A stretch of DNA of 64,000 nt. It comes from Pseudomonas canadensis (GTDB taxonomy: Bacteria; Pseudomonadota; Gammaproteobacteria; Pseudomonadales; Pseudomonadaceae). Position numbers and translations under genes: made by a program. Below, piece after piece: positions 56,793 to 64,000 of this stretch. Numbering within the stretch: position 1 is the first letter of the stretch; the number at the start of each line of letters is the position of its first letter. The stretch is taken from contig NZ_AYTD01000013.1 of assembly GCF_000503215.1 (NCBI RefSeq), forward strand, positions 310,001 to 374,000, written 5' to 3'. The notes beneath the pieces were generated by a model, which was given only the letters and a program-made list of their open reading frames with translations, was not told the DNA's origin and did no database searches.

Positions 56793-57421
56793 AACTTTGC
56801 CGTGGCTTGCACAACGACGCCCAGGATGTGGCAGTCATCAGTGAATAGCTGCTTTGGGTAGGTGGGATTGAGCGGCACCAGGTAGAGCTGGCCGCTTTCT
56901 TCCAGCAATTGGCGGAAGGTCGCCTGGGGGCTCGCGGCCCATTGGGCGACCACCAGCTTGCCAGGCTCGGCCTGAATGGCCGGGTCGACCAGGATCAGCA
57001 TGCCCGCGCTGATGCTCAGTCCGCTGGGCGCGGTCATAGCGTCGCCGCTGACCGGCAGCCAGAACGCTTCGCCCTGGGCATGGTAATCGGTAAGTTCAAA
57101 GCGGGCAGCGCCATAGGCCGCACGCTCTTCACGGACCTCGCACAGCCCGCTCCAATCGCTGACCGGGTAGCGGAAATACGGGGTGTAGTGCTTCTGCACA
57201 GGGACTTCCTCGGCCCGCTCGCGAATGTCCAGCGCGACTTCCAGATACCCCAACCCCAACGCCGCCAACACCCGGTTCATATCCACGACGCTAGGCGCAC
57301 GGCGTTTATTGAGCCAATGCCCCACGCCGCCTTGAGACATGCCCAGGCGCTCAGCCAATTCACCCTGCGTGACCTTGCGGTCTTCCATGTTGGCCTTGAC
57401 CAACGCTATCCAGTTATCCAT
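56789..57421 (-). CDS. XRE/S24 LexA-like repressor with Ala at the usual catalytic Ser position
   Basis: A 210-residue protein from the ATG at 57421; a TTG at 57433 is also in frame. The N-terminal HTH is VTQGELAERLGMSQGGVGHWLNKRRAPS. The C-terminal half is a LexA/CI S24 domain (PGKLVVAQW with the candidate Lys). The motif that normally reads GDSM reads GDAM (PVSGDAMTAP), so self-cleavage may be lost, or another Ser such as that in APSG may serve. I recall the GDAM form in related Pseudomonas proteins. It is divergent from a DUF6124-type gene and could control it. Confidence 0.85.
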   Translation of the reverse strand: MDNWIALVKANMEDRKVTQGELAERLGMSQGGVGHWLNKRRAPSVVDMNRVLAALGLGYLEVALDIRERAEEVPVQKHYTPYFRYPVSDWSGLCEVREERAAYGAARFELTDYHAQGEAFWLPVSGDAMTAPSGLSISAGMLILVDPAIQAEPGKLVVAQWAASPQATFRQLLEESGQLYLVPLNPTYPKQLFTDDCHILGVVVQATAKF

Positions 57422-57553
57422 GGGCGCTGACAATACGTCACGCAGTTTTCAGGGCAATAAACAGTTTGTAGTAATCCATAAAACGACATGAATACGATAC
57501 GTACTATCATCGGACATAAGGTTTTTGACACCCACGACAGAGTACCGCCCCTT

Positions 57554-57895
57554 ATGACGACCAGCCCGTATCCCCTACCCGAAACCCCTGAAGACCACGA
57601 CCTGCGTAGCAGCGGTGCCGTCCGGCGCGCATTGGACTTTTACTTGAAAGAAGATATGTCGACGACAGCCCCTGACGACGCCCTGTTCGCCATCAAACCA
57701 GGCATCAGCCAGGAGGAAGCCCTGGTGCACGCCTCGGACCTGTTGCGCAGTGCCGCAGCCACGGCGTATGAATCTGCGAGCAGCCACCAGGGCAATCATC
57801 GCGACCTGGCGTTTTCGGTGGTGTACTTGATTGATATGGCGAAGGCGATGGTGGAGCGGTCGTTGCAGGCGCCAGCGGCTCGAGCGAACGGATAA
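57554..57895 (+). CDS. Small DUF6124/DUF3077-type protein
   Basis: A 113-residue protein from the ATG at 57554; an ATG at 57488 in the same frame gives 135 residues, but neither start has a strong ribosome site. The pattern is that of a Pseudomonas-specific small family: a charged N-terminus, RRALDFYLKE, then FAIKPGISQEEALVHASDLLRSAAATAYE and a helical C-terminus (LAFSVVYLIDMAKAMVERSL). Function is unknown. The S24 repressor is divergent across about 130 bp. Confidence 0.7.
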   Translation: MTTSPYPLPETPEDHDLRSSGAVRRALDFYLKEDMSTTAPDDALFAIKPGISQEEALVHASDLLRSAAATAYESASSHQGNHRDLAFSVVYLIDMAKAMVERSLQAPAARANG

Positions 57896-57938
57896 CAGGC
57901 GCAGAAGAAAAATATTTCTATCTCACGGATAAAAACAT

Positions 57939-57966
57939 TTGACTTGCAAATGATAATGATTATTAT
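57939..57966 (+). promoter_or_regulatory. Fur-controlled promoter of the PrrF sRNA
   Basis: TTGACT at 57939-57944 and TATTAT at 57961-57966 are spaced by 16 bp as -35 and -10 boxes. They are overlaid by a Fur box at 57951-57965, TGATAATGATTATTA, which matches the 7-1-7 consensus TGATAATNATTATCA at 14 of 15 positions counting the free centre. Iron-bound Fur would block the promoter. Confidence 0.9.
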
Positions 57967-57972
57967 TGGACC

Positions 57973-58088
57973 TAGCTGATCGCGAGATCAGTCGATAGAC
58001 CAAGGGACCTTAGGTCGGACTCTTGGAATATCTCCTCATCAGGCTAATCACGGTTTTTGACCCGGCTCTTTGGCCGGGTCTTTTTTTT
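57973..58088 (+). ncRNA. prrF: PrrF small RNA, iron-sparing regulator
   Basis: An RNA of about 116 nt. Its 5' hairpin CTGATC-GCGA-GATCAG is at 57976-57991. The conserved PrrF core TCTCCTCATCAGGCTAATCA lies at 58031-58050, the pairing region for mRNAs of iron-containing proteins. The end is the stem GACCCGGC/GCCGGGTC at 58059-58080 with eight T at 58081-58088. The core and terminator agree with P. aeruginosa PrrF1/2 as I remember them. Under iron starvation it represses non-essential iron-protein genes with Hfq. Only one copy is in the window. Confidence 0.93.
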
Positions 58089-58360
58089 GCCAGTTTCCCT
58101 GGCATGGCTTCAGGCTAATGAAGACTGTCTGTTGCTCGATGGCGCGCATGGTAGCAAAAGACCATCGTCAAAAGAAAGCCAGTCGAACGCTCTAGTCCAA
58201 ACCTTTGCGAAATAGCGCTTGAGAATCAATCTCATAGATTCTAAGCTGCTGCGGCGTCAAGGATGACGCCCCCTCCCCCGTGCAATAATTTTGCGTCCAG
58301 TCTTTACCAGACTCCTGTGTAATATAGCCGCCACAACACTCATATTCAGGCAACCAGACT

Positions 58361-59512
58361 ATGACCGTGGCCTTGACCTCCATTAAGATCAGCACCGACT
58401 TCGACAGTGGCAATATCCAGGTACTGGATGCCCACGATTCCCACCAGTTGTTGCTGGCGATCAAACCCGACACCCGTAGCCAGCATTTCCAATGGTTCCA
58501 CTTCAAGGCCGAAGGCATGCACGTGGGCCACACCCACACTTTTCGCCTGAGTAACGCGGGTAAGTCTTCCTACCCACACGCGTGGAGCGGCTACAACGCC
58601 GTGGCGTCATACGACCATATCAACTGGTTTCGGGTGCCCTCGCGCTTTGATGGGGAAATCCTGCATATCAGCCTTGAGACCCGTGAGAGGCACGCCTGGA
58701 TCGCCTATTTCGAACCCTACAGCCGTGAGCGTCACGACTGGCTGATCGAGCAAGCCTTGAACCGCGCCGGTACCCAACTGCTGGCCACCGGTAAAAGTGT
58801 CGAAGGCCGTGATATCCAACTGCTGCGTCGCGGCAAAGGCGGCGCCGGTCGACGCAAGGTCTGGATCATCGCCCAACAGCATCCTGGCGAACACATGGCC
58901 GAATGGTTTATGGAAGGCATCATCGAACGCCTGCAACAGGACGGTGATGACGAGTTGAAAAACCTGCTGAAAGTCGCCGACCTGTACCTGGTGCCCAACA
59001 TGAACCCGGACGGCGCGTTCCACGGCCATCTGCGCACCAACGCCATGGGCCAGGACCTCAACCGCGCATGGCAGAGCGCCAGCCAAGCGATCAGCCCAGA
59101 AGTGTTGTTCGTGCAACAACAGATGGAAAAATACGGCGTCGACCTGTTCCTCGATATCCATGGCGACGAAGAAATCCCCTACGTCTTTACCGCCGGCTGC
59201 GAAGGCAATCCCGGCTACACCCCACGCATCGAGAGGCTGGAAAAACACTTCCGCAGCCACTTGAGCGGCCTGACCCGCGACTTCCAGACCACCTACGGCT
59301 ACACCCGCGACCTGCCCGGCGAGGCCAATATGACCCTGGCGTGCAACGCGGTAGGCCAGCAATACGACTGCCTGTCACTGACCCTGGAGATGCCCTTCAA
59401 GGACAACGACGACGCCCCCAACGTTACAACCGGCTGGTCCGGTGAACGCTCCAAGCAACTGGGCAAGGACGTATTGAGCACGGTCGCCGATATCGTGACG
59501 GCCCTACGCTAA
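58361..59512 (+). CDS. M14-family cytosolic-type carboxypeptidase
   Basis: A 383-residue zinc carboxypeptidase of the M14D (CCP/Nna1-like) group. The N-terminal beta domain (about residues 1-125) precedes the catalytic domain. Zinc ligands are in QQHPGEHMAEWFMEG (H..E) and LFLDIHGDEEIPYVF (H), with substrate-binding NMNPDGAFHGHLRTNAMGQDLNRAW, and the catalytic Glu is near LTLEMPFKDND. No signal peptide is seen. Bacterial members act on peptides with acidic tails, but the natural substrate is unknown. Between prrF and this gene (58089-58360) I see no further gene. Confidence 0.9.
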   Translation: MTVALTSIKISTDFDSGNIQVLDAHDSHQLLLAIKPDTRSQHFQWFHFKAEGMHVGHTHTFRLSNAGKSSYPHAWSGYNAVASYDHINWFRVPSRFDGEILHISLETRERHAWIAYFEPYSRERHDWLIEQALNRAGTQLLATGKSVEGRDIQLLRRGKGGAGRRKVWIIAQQHPGEHMAEWFMEGIIERLQQDGDDELKNLLKVADLYLVPNMNPDGAFHGHLRTNAMGQDLNRAWQSASQAISPEVLFVQQQMEKYGVDLFLDIHGDEEIPYVFTAGCEGNPGYTPRIERLEKHFRSHLSGLTRDFQTTYGYTRDLPGEANMTLACNAVGQQYDCLSLTLEMPFKDNDDAPNVTTGWSGERSKQLGKDVLSTVADIVTALR

Positions 59513-59518
59513 CCCCAA

Positions 59519-59538
59519 GGAGCCGGCATGCCGGCTCC
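59519..59538. repeat. Single REP hairpin
   Basis: GGAGCCGGCATGCCGGCTCC is a perfect 20-bp palindrome 6 bp after the carboxypeptidase stop, between convergent genes. It is a half REPIN of the GGAGCCGGC type and may serve as a terminator stem. Confidence 0.75.
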
Positions 59539-59545
59539 TACACAC

Positions 59546-60085
59546 TCAGCGTTTACTGCCAGTCATGCTTTGCAACACACCATCGCGGCGGATGAACCCA
59601 TGGAACAGCGCCGCCGCCAAGTGCAACAGCACCGTCAGGAACAGCAGGTACGCCAGAAATCCATGGGCCCTGCGCAGCACCGCGAACAACGGCGCATTCG
59701 CCCCCACCAGCGCCGGCAACTGCACCGAACTGCTGAGCATCACCGGGTCGCCCGCCGCCGAAATCATCGCCCAGCCCAGCAGCGGCAACACCAGCATCAG
59801 CGCATACAACACCAGATGGGACGCCTTGGCCGCCAGTACTTGCCACAGCGGCAAGTCGGCAGGCAACGGCGGTTGGCGCGTGGCGAAGCGCACGACCAAG
59901 CGCACGATCACCAAGGCCAGGATCGCGATCCCCAACGGCTTGTGCAGGTGGATCAACCATTCATGGCGCTCCGAAACAGAAGCCGCCAGGCCCGCGCCGA
60001 TAAACAGCATGGCGATGACCATCAGCGCCATCAGCCAGTGCAGCAGGCGCGCCAGGGGTGCGAAAAACCGCGGTTGGGCATTCAT
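59546..60085 (-). CDS. Cytochrome b561 family protein
   Basis: A 179-residue membrane protein with four predicted helices and the haem-ligand histidines in RLLHWLMALMV, HEWLIHLHKPLGI, SHLVLYALMLVLPLLGW and HGFLAYLLFLTVLLHLAAALFHGFIRRDG. It is the second gene of a catalase-b561 unit (4-bp overlap with the catalase stop) and could pass quinone-derived electrons to the neighbouring haem peroxidase, though that is inference. Confidence 0.9.
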   Translation of the reverse strand: MNAQPRFFAPLARLLHWLMALMVIAMLFIGAGLAASVSERHEWLIHLHKPLGIAILALVIVRLVVRFATRQPPLPADLPLWQVLAAKASHLVLYALMLVLPLLGWAMISAAGDPVMLSSSVQLPALVGANAPLFAVLRRAHGFLAYLLFLTVLLHLAAALFHGFIRRDGVLQSMTGSKR

Positions 60086-61164
60086 GGTTTCGACTCCTGA
60101 GGGGCGTTGTGCAACGGACTGACTTCACCGGCACGACGCAGGTACGAACTGGCGTACGCCGCCGACCGAGCTGCCAGCAACGGGTCATTGGAGGCTTCGA
60201 TGCCGCTGGGCAGAATCAGTGGATCAAAATTGATATCGCGGCAATCGCCATCAGCCTGCGGCTGGCTGCTTTGCAGCACCAAGGTGCCGGCGTTGATGAC
60301 TTTATGCTCGCCAGTCCAGGCCTTGCTTGCATCGTCCACCGGGTCGCCGGGGTTGGCCAGGGTCATGTTCAATTGCCAGCGCAACGGCCCGATCGCCAGG
60401 CGCTGGACCAGGTCCTTCTCCAGGAAATCACTGCCGGCGGCGGCGAGATCGCCCGCCGCATCCTGACGCTGCGGCACCACGCCCCAACGCACGGCCTGGC
60501 GATTGCCATCGGCCCCTACCAGGAAGAACGCGTTGATACCGTTGTAGGTTTCGGTGGCATAACTGGCCGAAGGCTTGGCGGTCTTGACCCACGCCAGGAA
60601 CGGCGCAGTCTCGGGATGGGCGGCAAAAAATGCCGGCATGCTCGCCGGGTCCGGCTTGCCGGTGGCAGGCTGCGGTGCACCGGCCTTGAGCATTTGGTAG
60701 AACGCCTCGGGCGTGCCCACCGGAAACACTGGCATGCTGTTCATGCCGGTGCGCCACTGCTGGCCGTTGGCCTGGCTGAATTGCACGGCAAAACTGCGGA
60801 TCGGCACACTGCTGTCCGGCGCGTAGGGGTTACCGCTCGGCAAGGCGAACCGACCGATCAACGGCGTCCTGGCCTCACTGAATACCTGGGCGCTGGAATA
60901 GGCACGAACTTGGGCACTGCTCTCGAAATACCCGGCCACGCACACACCCTTGGCGTGGTTACGCCGGAAGCCAGGGTGCACGCCGTTGTTGGTTTCCAGG
61001 GCATTGACCAGGGTTTTAGGACGCAGGCGCTGTGGATCGAGGGTGCCATTGACGTAGGCGAAAGCCCCCGCCACAACCGCAACCACGGCACCGATACCTG
61101 CCAGGCGCGCGATCAGGCTCGCAGTGCTCAGCGGAGGACGGGGCGGTGATGAGTGATCTACCAT
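60082..61164 (-). CDS. Catalase-family peroxidase, membrane-anchored/periplasmic
   Basis: A 360-residue haem protein of the SrpA-like small catalase group. An N-terminal helix at about residues 18-38 directs it to or across the inner membrane. The distal His is in GVHPGFRRNHAKGVC, followed by VPIRSFAVQF, and the proximal haem Tyr is in LAARSAAYASSYLRR. It is shorter than true catalases and probably acts as a peroxidase. The gene is driven by an ECF-type promoter at 61235-61260, divergent from the sigma factor gene. Confidence 0.92.
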   Translation of the reverse strand: MVDHSSPPRPPLSTASLIARLAGIGAVVAVVAGAFAYVNGTLDPQRLRPKTLVNALETNNGVHPGFRRNHAKGVCVAGYFESSAQVRAYSSAQVFSEARTPLIGRFALPSGNPYAPDSSVPIRSFAVQFSQANGQQWRTGMNSMPVFPVGTPEAFYQMLKAGAPQPATGKPDPASMPAFFAAHPETAPFLAWVKTAKPSASYATETYNGINAFFLVGADGNRQAVRWGVVPQRQDAAGDLAAAGSDFLEKDLVQRLAIGPLRWQLNMTLANPGDPVDDASKAWTGEHKVINAGTLVLQSSQPQADGDCRDINFDPLILPSGIEASNDPLLAARSAAYASSYLRRAGEVSPLHNAPQESKP

Positions 61165-61193
61165 GAAGGAACTCCAGGGCCGAAGGCCTTAGG

Positions 61194-61220
61194 GGTGAAC
61201 ATAATGAGAGGTGAACATAA
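61194..61220. repeat. Direct repeat in the catalase leader
   Basis: GGTGAACATAA occurs at 61194-61204 and 61210-61220, a 16-bp period, between the catalase ATG and its ECF promoter. It may be a regulator half-site pair or part of the 5' leader. No function can be assigned. Confidence 0.6.
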
Positions 61221-61234
61221 GGTCGGAGCATTAA

Positions 61235-61260
61235 GACGAACGTCGATCGGCTCTATTCCC
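61235..61260 (-). promoter_or_regulatory. ECF-type promoter for catalase and cytochrome b561
   Basis: On the minus strand GGGAATA (61260-61254) is followed after exactly 15 bp by CGTC (61238-61235), continuing CGTCTTAAT. The same arrangement drives the sigma gene at 61287-61312 in the other direction, so both are probably read by the ECF factor encoded here. Confidence 0.8.
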
Positions 61261-61286
61261 TGGCCTTTGATTTATTTCCCAGGATC

Positions 61287-61312
61287 GGGAATAACCGTAC
61301 ACGCCGCACGTC
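61287..61312 (+). promoter_or_regulatory. ECF-type promoter for the sigma/anti-sigma genes
   Basis: GGGAATA at 61287-61293, 15 bp, then CGTC at 61309-61312 (CGTCTCTCTAG). Both boxes and the spacer length equal the divergent promoter at 61235-61260, which points to autoregulation. Confidence 0.8.
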
Positions 61313-61347
61313 TCTCTAGTCCCAGCGTAGTGACCAGCCAGATTCCC

Positions 61348-61854
61348 ATGCATGAACTCGACGAACAGTTACGTGAACTCATCCCCAGGCTGCGGCGTTT
61401 TGCCGTGTCCCTGACCCGTAACGCCAGCAGCGCCGACGACCTGGTGCAGTCGACCCTGGAGCGGGCGATCACCAGCTGGGCCGACAAACGCGTTGAAGGC
61501 GACTTGCGCGCCTGGCTGTTTTCGATCCTCTACCGGCAGTTCCTCGATGCCCACCGTCGCACCCGGCGCTATGCGCGCATGCTGGAATTCTTCACCGGAC
61601 GCGACGATGCGCAGCCGTCGGTGGAACGTACGGTGATCGCCCAAGCGACCCTGCAAGCCTTCGATCAACTCAACACCGAGCAGCGCGCGCTGCTGTTGTG
61701 GGTTTCGGTCGAAGGCCTGAGCTACAAGGAAATCGCCGAGATTCTTGAGGTGCCCATCGGCACCGTGATGTCGCGCCTGTCACGGGCGCGCCAAGCCTTG
61801 CGTCAACTCAGTGATGGCGAAATTGCCAGCCCTTCCCTGCGGATACTCAAATGA
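61348..61854 (+). CDS. ECF RNA polymerase sigma factor
   Basis: A 168-residue sigma-70-family factor with only regions 2 and 4. The ATG at 61348 is chosen because the frame upstream to 61153 runs through both promoters. Region 2 is LRRFAVSLTRNASSADDLVQSTLERA with LRAWLFSILYRQFLDAHR. Region 4 is LLWVSVEGLSYKEIAEILEVPIGTVMSRLSRARQALR. It overlaps the anti-sigma gene by 4 bp. The company of a catalase and a b561 resembles the ECF26-type arrangement as I recall it. Confidence 0.92.
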   Translation: MHELDEQLRELIPRLRRFAVSLTRNASSADDLVQSTLERAITSWADKRVEGDLRAWLFSILYRQFLDAHRRTRRYARMLEFFTGRDDAQPSVERTVIAQATLQAFDQLNTEQRALLLWVSVEGLSYKEIAEILEVPIGTVMSRLSRARQALRQLSDGEIASPSLRILK

Positions 61855-62588
61855 TCAGCCTGCCCCCCAGCGAACGCGATTTGCATGCCTACGTCGATCA
61901 CCAACTGCTGGAGAGTGATCGCCGCATGCTTGAAACCTACTTGGCCGCCCACCCGGATGTCGCCGCCCAGGTCCACGCCTGGCAACACGACGCGCAGTTG
62001 CTGCGTGCCGCGCTGGGCGGTGCCCTGCAACAGCCGGCCAACCCGGACCTGGACCCGGCGCTGATCCGCCAGCGCATCAAGCGTCAATCACGGCGCCATT
62101 TTGCTACGGCCGCCGTGCTGCTGATCGCTATCAGCCTCGGCGGTATCGGTGGCTGGCACGCCCGTGAAGCCACCCAGCCCGCCCAACTGCCCATGGCCGA
62201 TGCGATGCAGGCGTTCCGCTTATTCGCCCAGGACAGCATCATGCCCGCCGACTACAAAGTGCAAGGCAGTGGCACGATGCAGGCCTGGCTCGACCGCTAC
62301 TTCAACCAGGCACACCGCCTGCCGGACCTGAGTGCTTCCGGGTTCACACCGGTCAGCGGGCGCCTGCTCACCACCGAGCAAGGCGCCGCGGCCATGGTGC
62401 TATATGAGGACCCGCAAGGCCGGCGCATCAGTTTCTATATCCGCCCACCGGGACCGGAGAACGGTTTCCTGCCCCGTGGCAGCCGCAGTGCCGATGGTTT
62501 GCAGGCCCAATATTGGTCCGGTGCCGGCTACAACTATGCGGTGGTCAGCCCGGCAGACCAGCCCACTCCGGCGATGCTGAAGTTCTAG
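61851..62588 (+). CDS. Anti-sigma factor (membrane)
   Basis: A 245-residue protein. The N-terminal cytoplasmic part (ERDLHAYVDHQLLESDRRMLETYLAAHPDVAAQV) is a typical anti-sigma helical domain without a zinc HxxxCxxC motif. One helix at about residues 83-101 leads to a periplasmic domain of about 140 residues. It should hold the upstream sigma factor until a periplasmic signal, possibly peroxide-related, is sensed. It ends in CTAG shared with the convergent gene's stop. Confidence 0.9.
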   Translation: MISLPPSERDLHAYVDHQLLESDRRMLETYLAAHPDVAAQVHAWQHDAQLLRAALGGALQQPANPDLDPALIRQRIKRQSRRHFATAAVLLIAISLGGIGGWHAREATQPAQLPMADAMQAFRLFAQDSIMPADYKVQGSGTMQAWLDRYFNQAHRLPDLSASGFTPVSGRLLTTEQGAAAMVLYEDPQGRRISFYIRPPGPENGFLPRGSRSADGLQAQYWSGAGYNYAVVSPADQPTPAMLKF

Positions 62589-63556
62589 AAGCCCACGTCG
62601 AGTACCACGTTGTCGAGGTAGGTGCCGGCCGGCGGAGTGGTTTGATCGCTATAGATCCTGGCGTTGTAGTTGAACACCTGGCTGCCGGTGCCCAGGCCAT
62701 TGCCGGGGTTGACCTCGGCGGTGGAGCTGTCGCGACGCGCCGCGCCCACACTGCCCCAACGGGTGGTGCCGGCGCTTTTGAAGATGTCGTAGGCCAGGTA
62801 GTTGCTGCCTGAGATCATCCGCCGCCGCCCGCCCGCGCTGACGGAATTCTGGCCGTCGCTCAACCCTACGCTGTACGCACTGCCCTTGGTGCAGGAAATG
62901 CTCGCCTGCCCGGTCACCGTGGTGAAACCACTGATCACCGGGGCGCTGCCGAAACTGATATTGGGCGCGGTGATCTGGCAGTCATTGGTGACGGTCATGC
63001 TCACCGTCAAAGCGGCGGTACCACTGCCGATGTCACGGCCCAGGCAGACACCGCCAATGCCAATCCCCGAGCAGTAGTTCCAGTTCCAGGCAATGTTCAA
63101 GGTCTCGGTGTACAAGCCAGCGGCGACGTTGCTGCCGGTGATGCTGCTCACGTACAGCGGCACGGTTTTCGAGCCAGGCCCCGCGATCAACCCGATGCTC
63201 TGGGCAATGCCCCCCGCCCCGCCAAAATCGAATTGCGCCCCACGGGTTATCGGAAAGCTGGTGCTGTTGTTGGCGTAGATCGTATAGCCGATGACGTCAC
63301 CGGTAGGCCCGACCATGCCGGTCTTGGAGGAGGTGATCGTCGCGTAGAAATGGTCGGAGGACACCAGCAGCGAGATCAATGCCGAGGTGCAGCTCAACCC
63401 TGAGTTGGCTGTCGACGTGGCCTGCGCCGCCGTGCGTACCGTCATCGAGCTGATCGACCCGAAGCTCGCCGGCAGCGTGGTCACCACCGAACACGCTGCC
63501 ATGGCCTGGCCCGAGAACACTACGCCTACGACAGACAGCCACCCCAGCCCCCTCAT
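62585..63556 (-). CDS. Csu-type fimbrial tip protein with two spore-coat-U domains
   Basis: A 323-residue secreted protein from the ATG at 63556, overlapping the usher stop by 4 bp. The signal peptide ends near SGQAMA. Two SCPU-like halves follow: the first starts ACSVVTTLPASFGSISSM, and the second starts TVTNDCQITAPNISFGSAPV and ends DNVVLDVGF. Two-domain SCPU proteins after the usher gene correspond to CsuE, the tip adhesin of archaic chaperone-usher pili. The rest of the operon lies beyond the window. Confidence 0.88.
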   Translation of the reverse strand: MRGLGWLSVVGVVFSGQAMAACSVVTTLPASFGSISSMTVRTAAQATSTANSGLSCTSALISLLVSSDHFYATITSSKTGMVGPTGDVIGYTIYANNSTSFPITRGAQFDFGGAGGIAQSIGLIAGPGSKTVPLYVSSITGSNVAAGLYTETLNIAWNWNYCSGIGIGGVCLGRDIGSGTAALTVSMTVTNDCQITAPNISFGSAPVISGFTTVTGQASISCTKGSAYSVGLSDGQNSVSAGGRRRMISGSNYLAYDIFKSAGTTRWGSVGAARRDSSTAEVNPGNGLGTGSQVFNYNARIYSDQTTPPAGTYLDNVVLDVGF

Positions 63557-64000
63557 TGGCACACCAACGGCCCGATCAGCGGCACGCCTTGTTGCTGCTC
63601 GTCCATCTCGAACCGCGCCTGGCACGTACGCCCTTCACCCAACGTGACCTGCAAGGTGTTATGCGCCGAGAGGTTTTCCAGGTACACCAGGCCATCCCAG
63701 CCGACCACCGCCTGCTGGTTGCTCTGCTCGTGCAGCACCAGGCTGCCCAGGGGCAGTTCCTGATGCTCGGTGTCCACCAGGGTGACGCTGGCCGCGAGCA
63801 CCCGGCGCAGCGGGAACTCCAGCAGGTAGCCACTGCCACGGCGCACCGACACACGCTGCTCCACATTCGGGCTCTGCACGTTGAGCGGCAGGTTCAGCGG
63901 ATCGATTTCATATTTGGCGCGGTAGTACGCGCTGCTCCACGGCACCAGCAGGTGGCCGTTGCGGTCGGTTTCTCCCACCAACTGGTTCTCGTAGCGCACC
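63553..64000 (-). CDS. Csu-type outer-membrane usher, C-terminal part (partial)
   Basis: The last 148 residues of an archaic-type usher, cut by the window edge. Visible are the end of the barrel (GETDRNGHLLVPWSSAYYRAKYEIDPLNLPLNV, where the usher signature IDPxxLP lies), and the small C-terminal plug-type domain with its Cys pair (RTCQARFEMDEQ ... LVCQ). It overlaps the tip-protein gene by 4 bp. It belongs to a different usher class from the one at 28848. Confidence 0.9.
   Translation of the reverse strand, partial: VRYENQLVGETDRNGHLLVPWSSAYYRAKYEIDPLNLPLNVQSPNVEQRVSVRRGSGYLLEFPLRRVLAASVTLVDTEHQELPLGSLVLHEQSNQQAVVGWDGLVYLENLSAHNTLQVTLGEGRTCQARFEMDEQQQGVPLIGPLVCQ

Noticed and set aside
58089..58360. 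Possible further small RNA or gene between prrF and the M14 gene
   Set aside because: No promoter-terminator pair or convincing frame was seen beyond a few short inverted repeats.
58192..58539. A 115-codon minus-strand frame across the start of the carboxypeptidase gene
   Set aside because: Two thirds are antisense to a clear M14 gene. The 58192-58360 part alone has no recognisable pattern or start.

Overview
The window reads as chromosome of a Pseudomonas of the fluorescens group. The evidence is codon use with strong G/C third positions, the glnS-cysS / ppiB-lpxH, xthA-GNAT-tamA-tamB and liu gene orders typical of Pseudomonas, several REP/REPIN palindromes between genes, and two small RNAs I recognise as Pseudomonas-type (CrcY and PrrF). 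No tRNA, rRNA, insertion sequence, integrase, phage or CRISPR array was seen.

Layout. 1-123: end of a probable EamA transporter. 282-6321: six-gene Mrp-type cation/proton antiporter operon with fused A and B subunits. 6447-9797: HIT protein, HxlR regulator, SDR oxidoreductase, a second signal peptidase I, a RibD-type reductase and a decayed DHFR fragment. 9889-14494: cysS and glnS facing ppiB and lpxH. 14610-19272: MarR-regulated tripartite EmrAB/outer-membrane efflux operon with twin palindromic operators. 19441-31328: two hybrid sensor kinases, a REC-EAL c-di-GMP phosphodiesterase and a LuxR-type response regulator (a PvrS/PvrR/RcsC/RcsB-like set) directly upstream of a fimbrial subunit, chaperone and usher. 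An 18-bp motif is shared by the upstream regions of the first regulator gene and the subunit gene. 31329-31651: gene-free and rich in inverted repeats. 31652-40175: tamB, tamA, GNAT, xthA and a PstS-OmpA fusion. 40203-42519: acyl-CoA dehydrogenase and divergent LysR regulator.

42643-56792: the leucine/isovalerate (liu) catabolic cluster in two blocks, liuR-liuE and (acyl-CoA synthetase)/liuABCD. Between the blocks lie the sigma-54-driven sRNA crcY and a 1582-residue LRR-NEL (IpaH-type E3 ubiquitin ligase) protein. Three palindromes of the ACGTNAACGT type mark probable LiuR sites at liuR and at the liuA promoter. 56789-57895: S24/LexA-like repressor divergent from a DUF6124-type small protein. 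57939-58088: Fur box and a PrrF sRNA. 58361-59512: M14 carboxypeptidase. 59546-62588: cytochrome b561 and periplasm-facing catalase, divergent from an ECF sigma/anti-sigma pair. The two directions carry the same GGGAATA-N15-CGTC promoter. 62585-64000: end of a Csu-type (spore-coat-U) pilus operon, on the minus strand.

The most interesting parts are the phosphorelay/c-di-GMP/fimbria locus with its shared motif, the crcY plus LRR-NEL insertion inside the liu genes, and the mirrored ECF promoters. Names are given from recognisable motifs, gene order and memory of the families; no database search was run.
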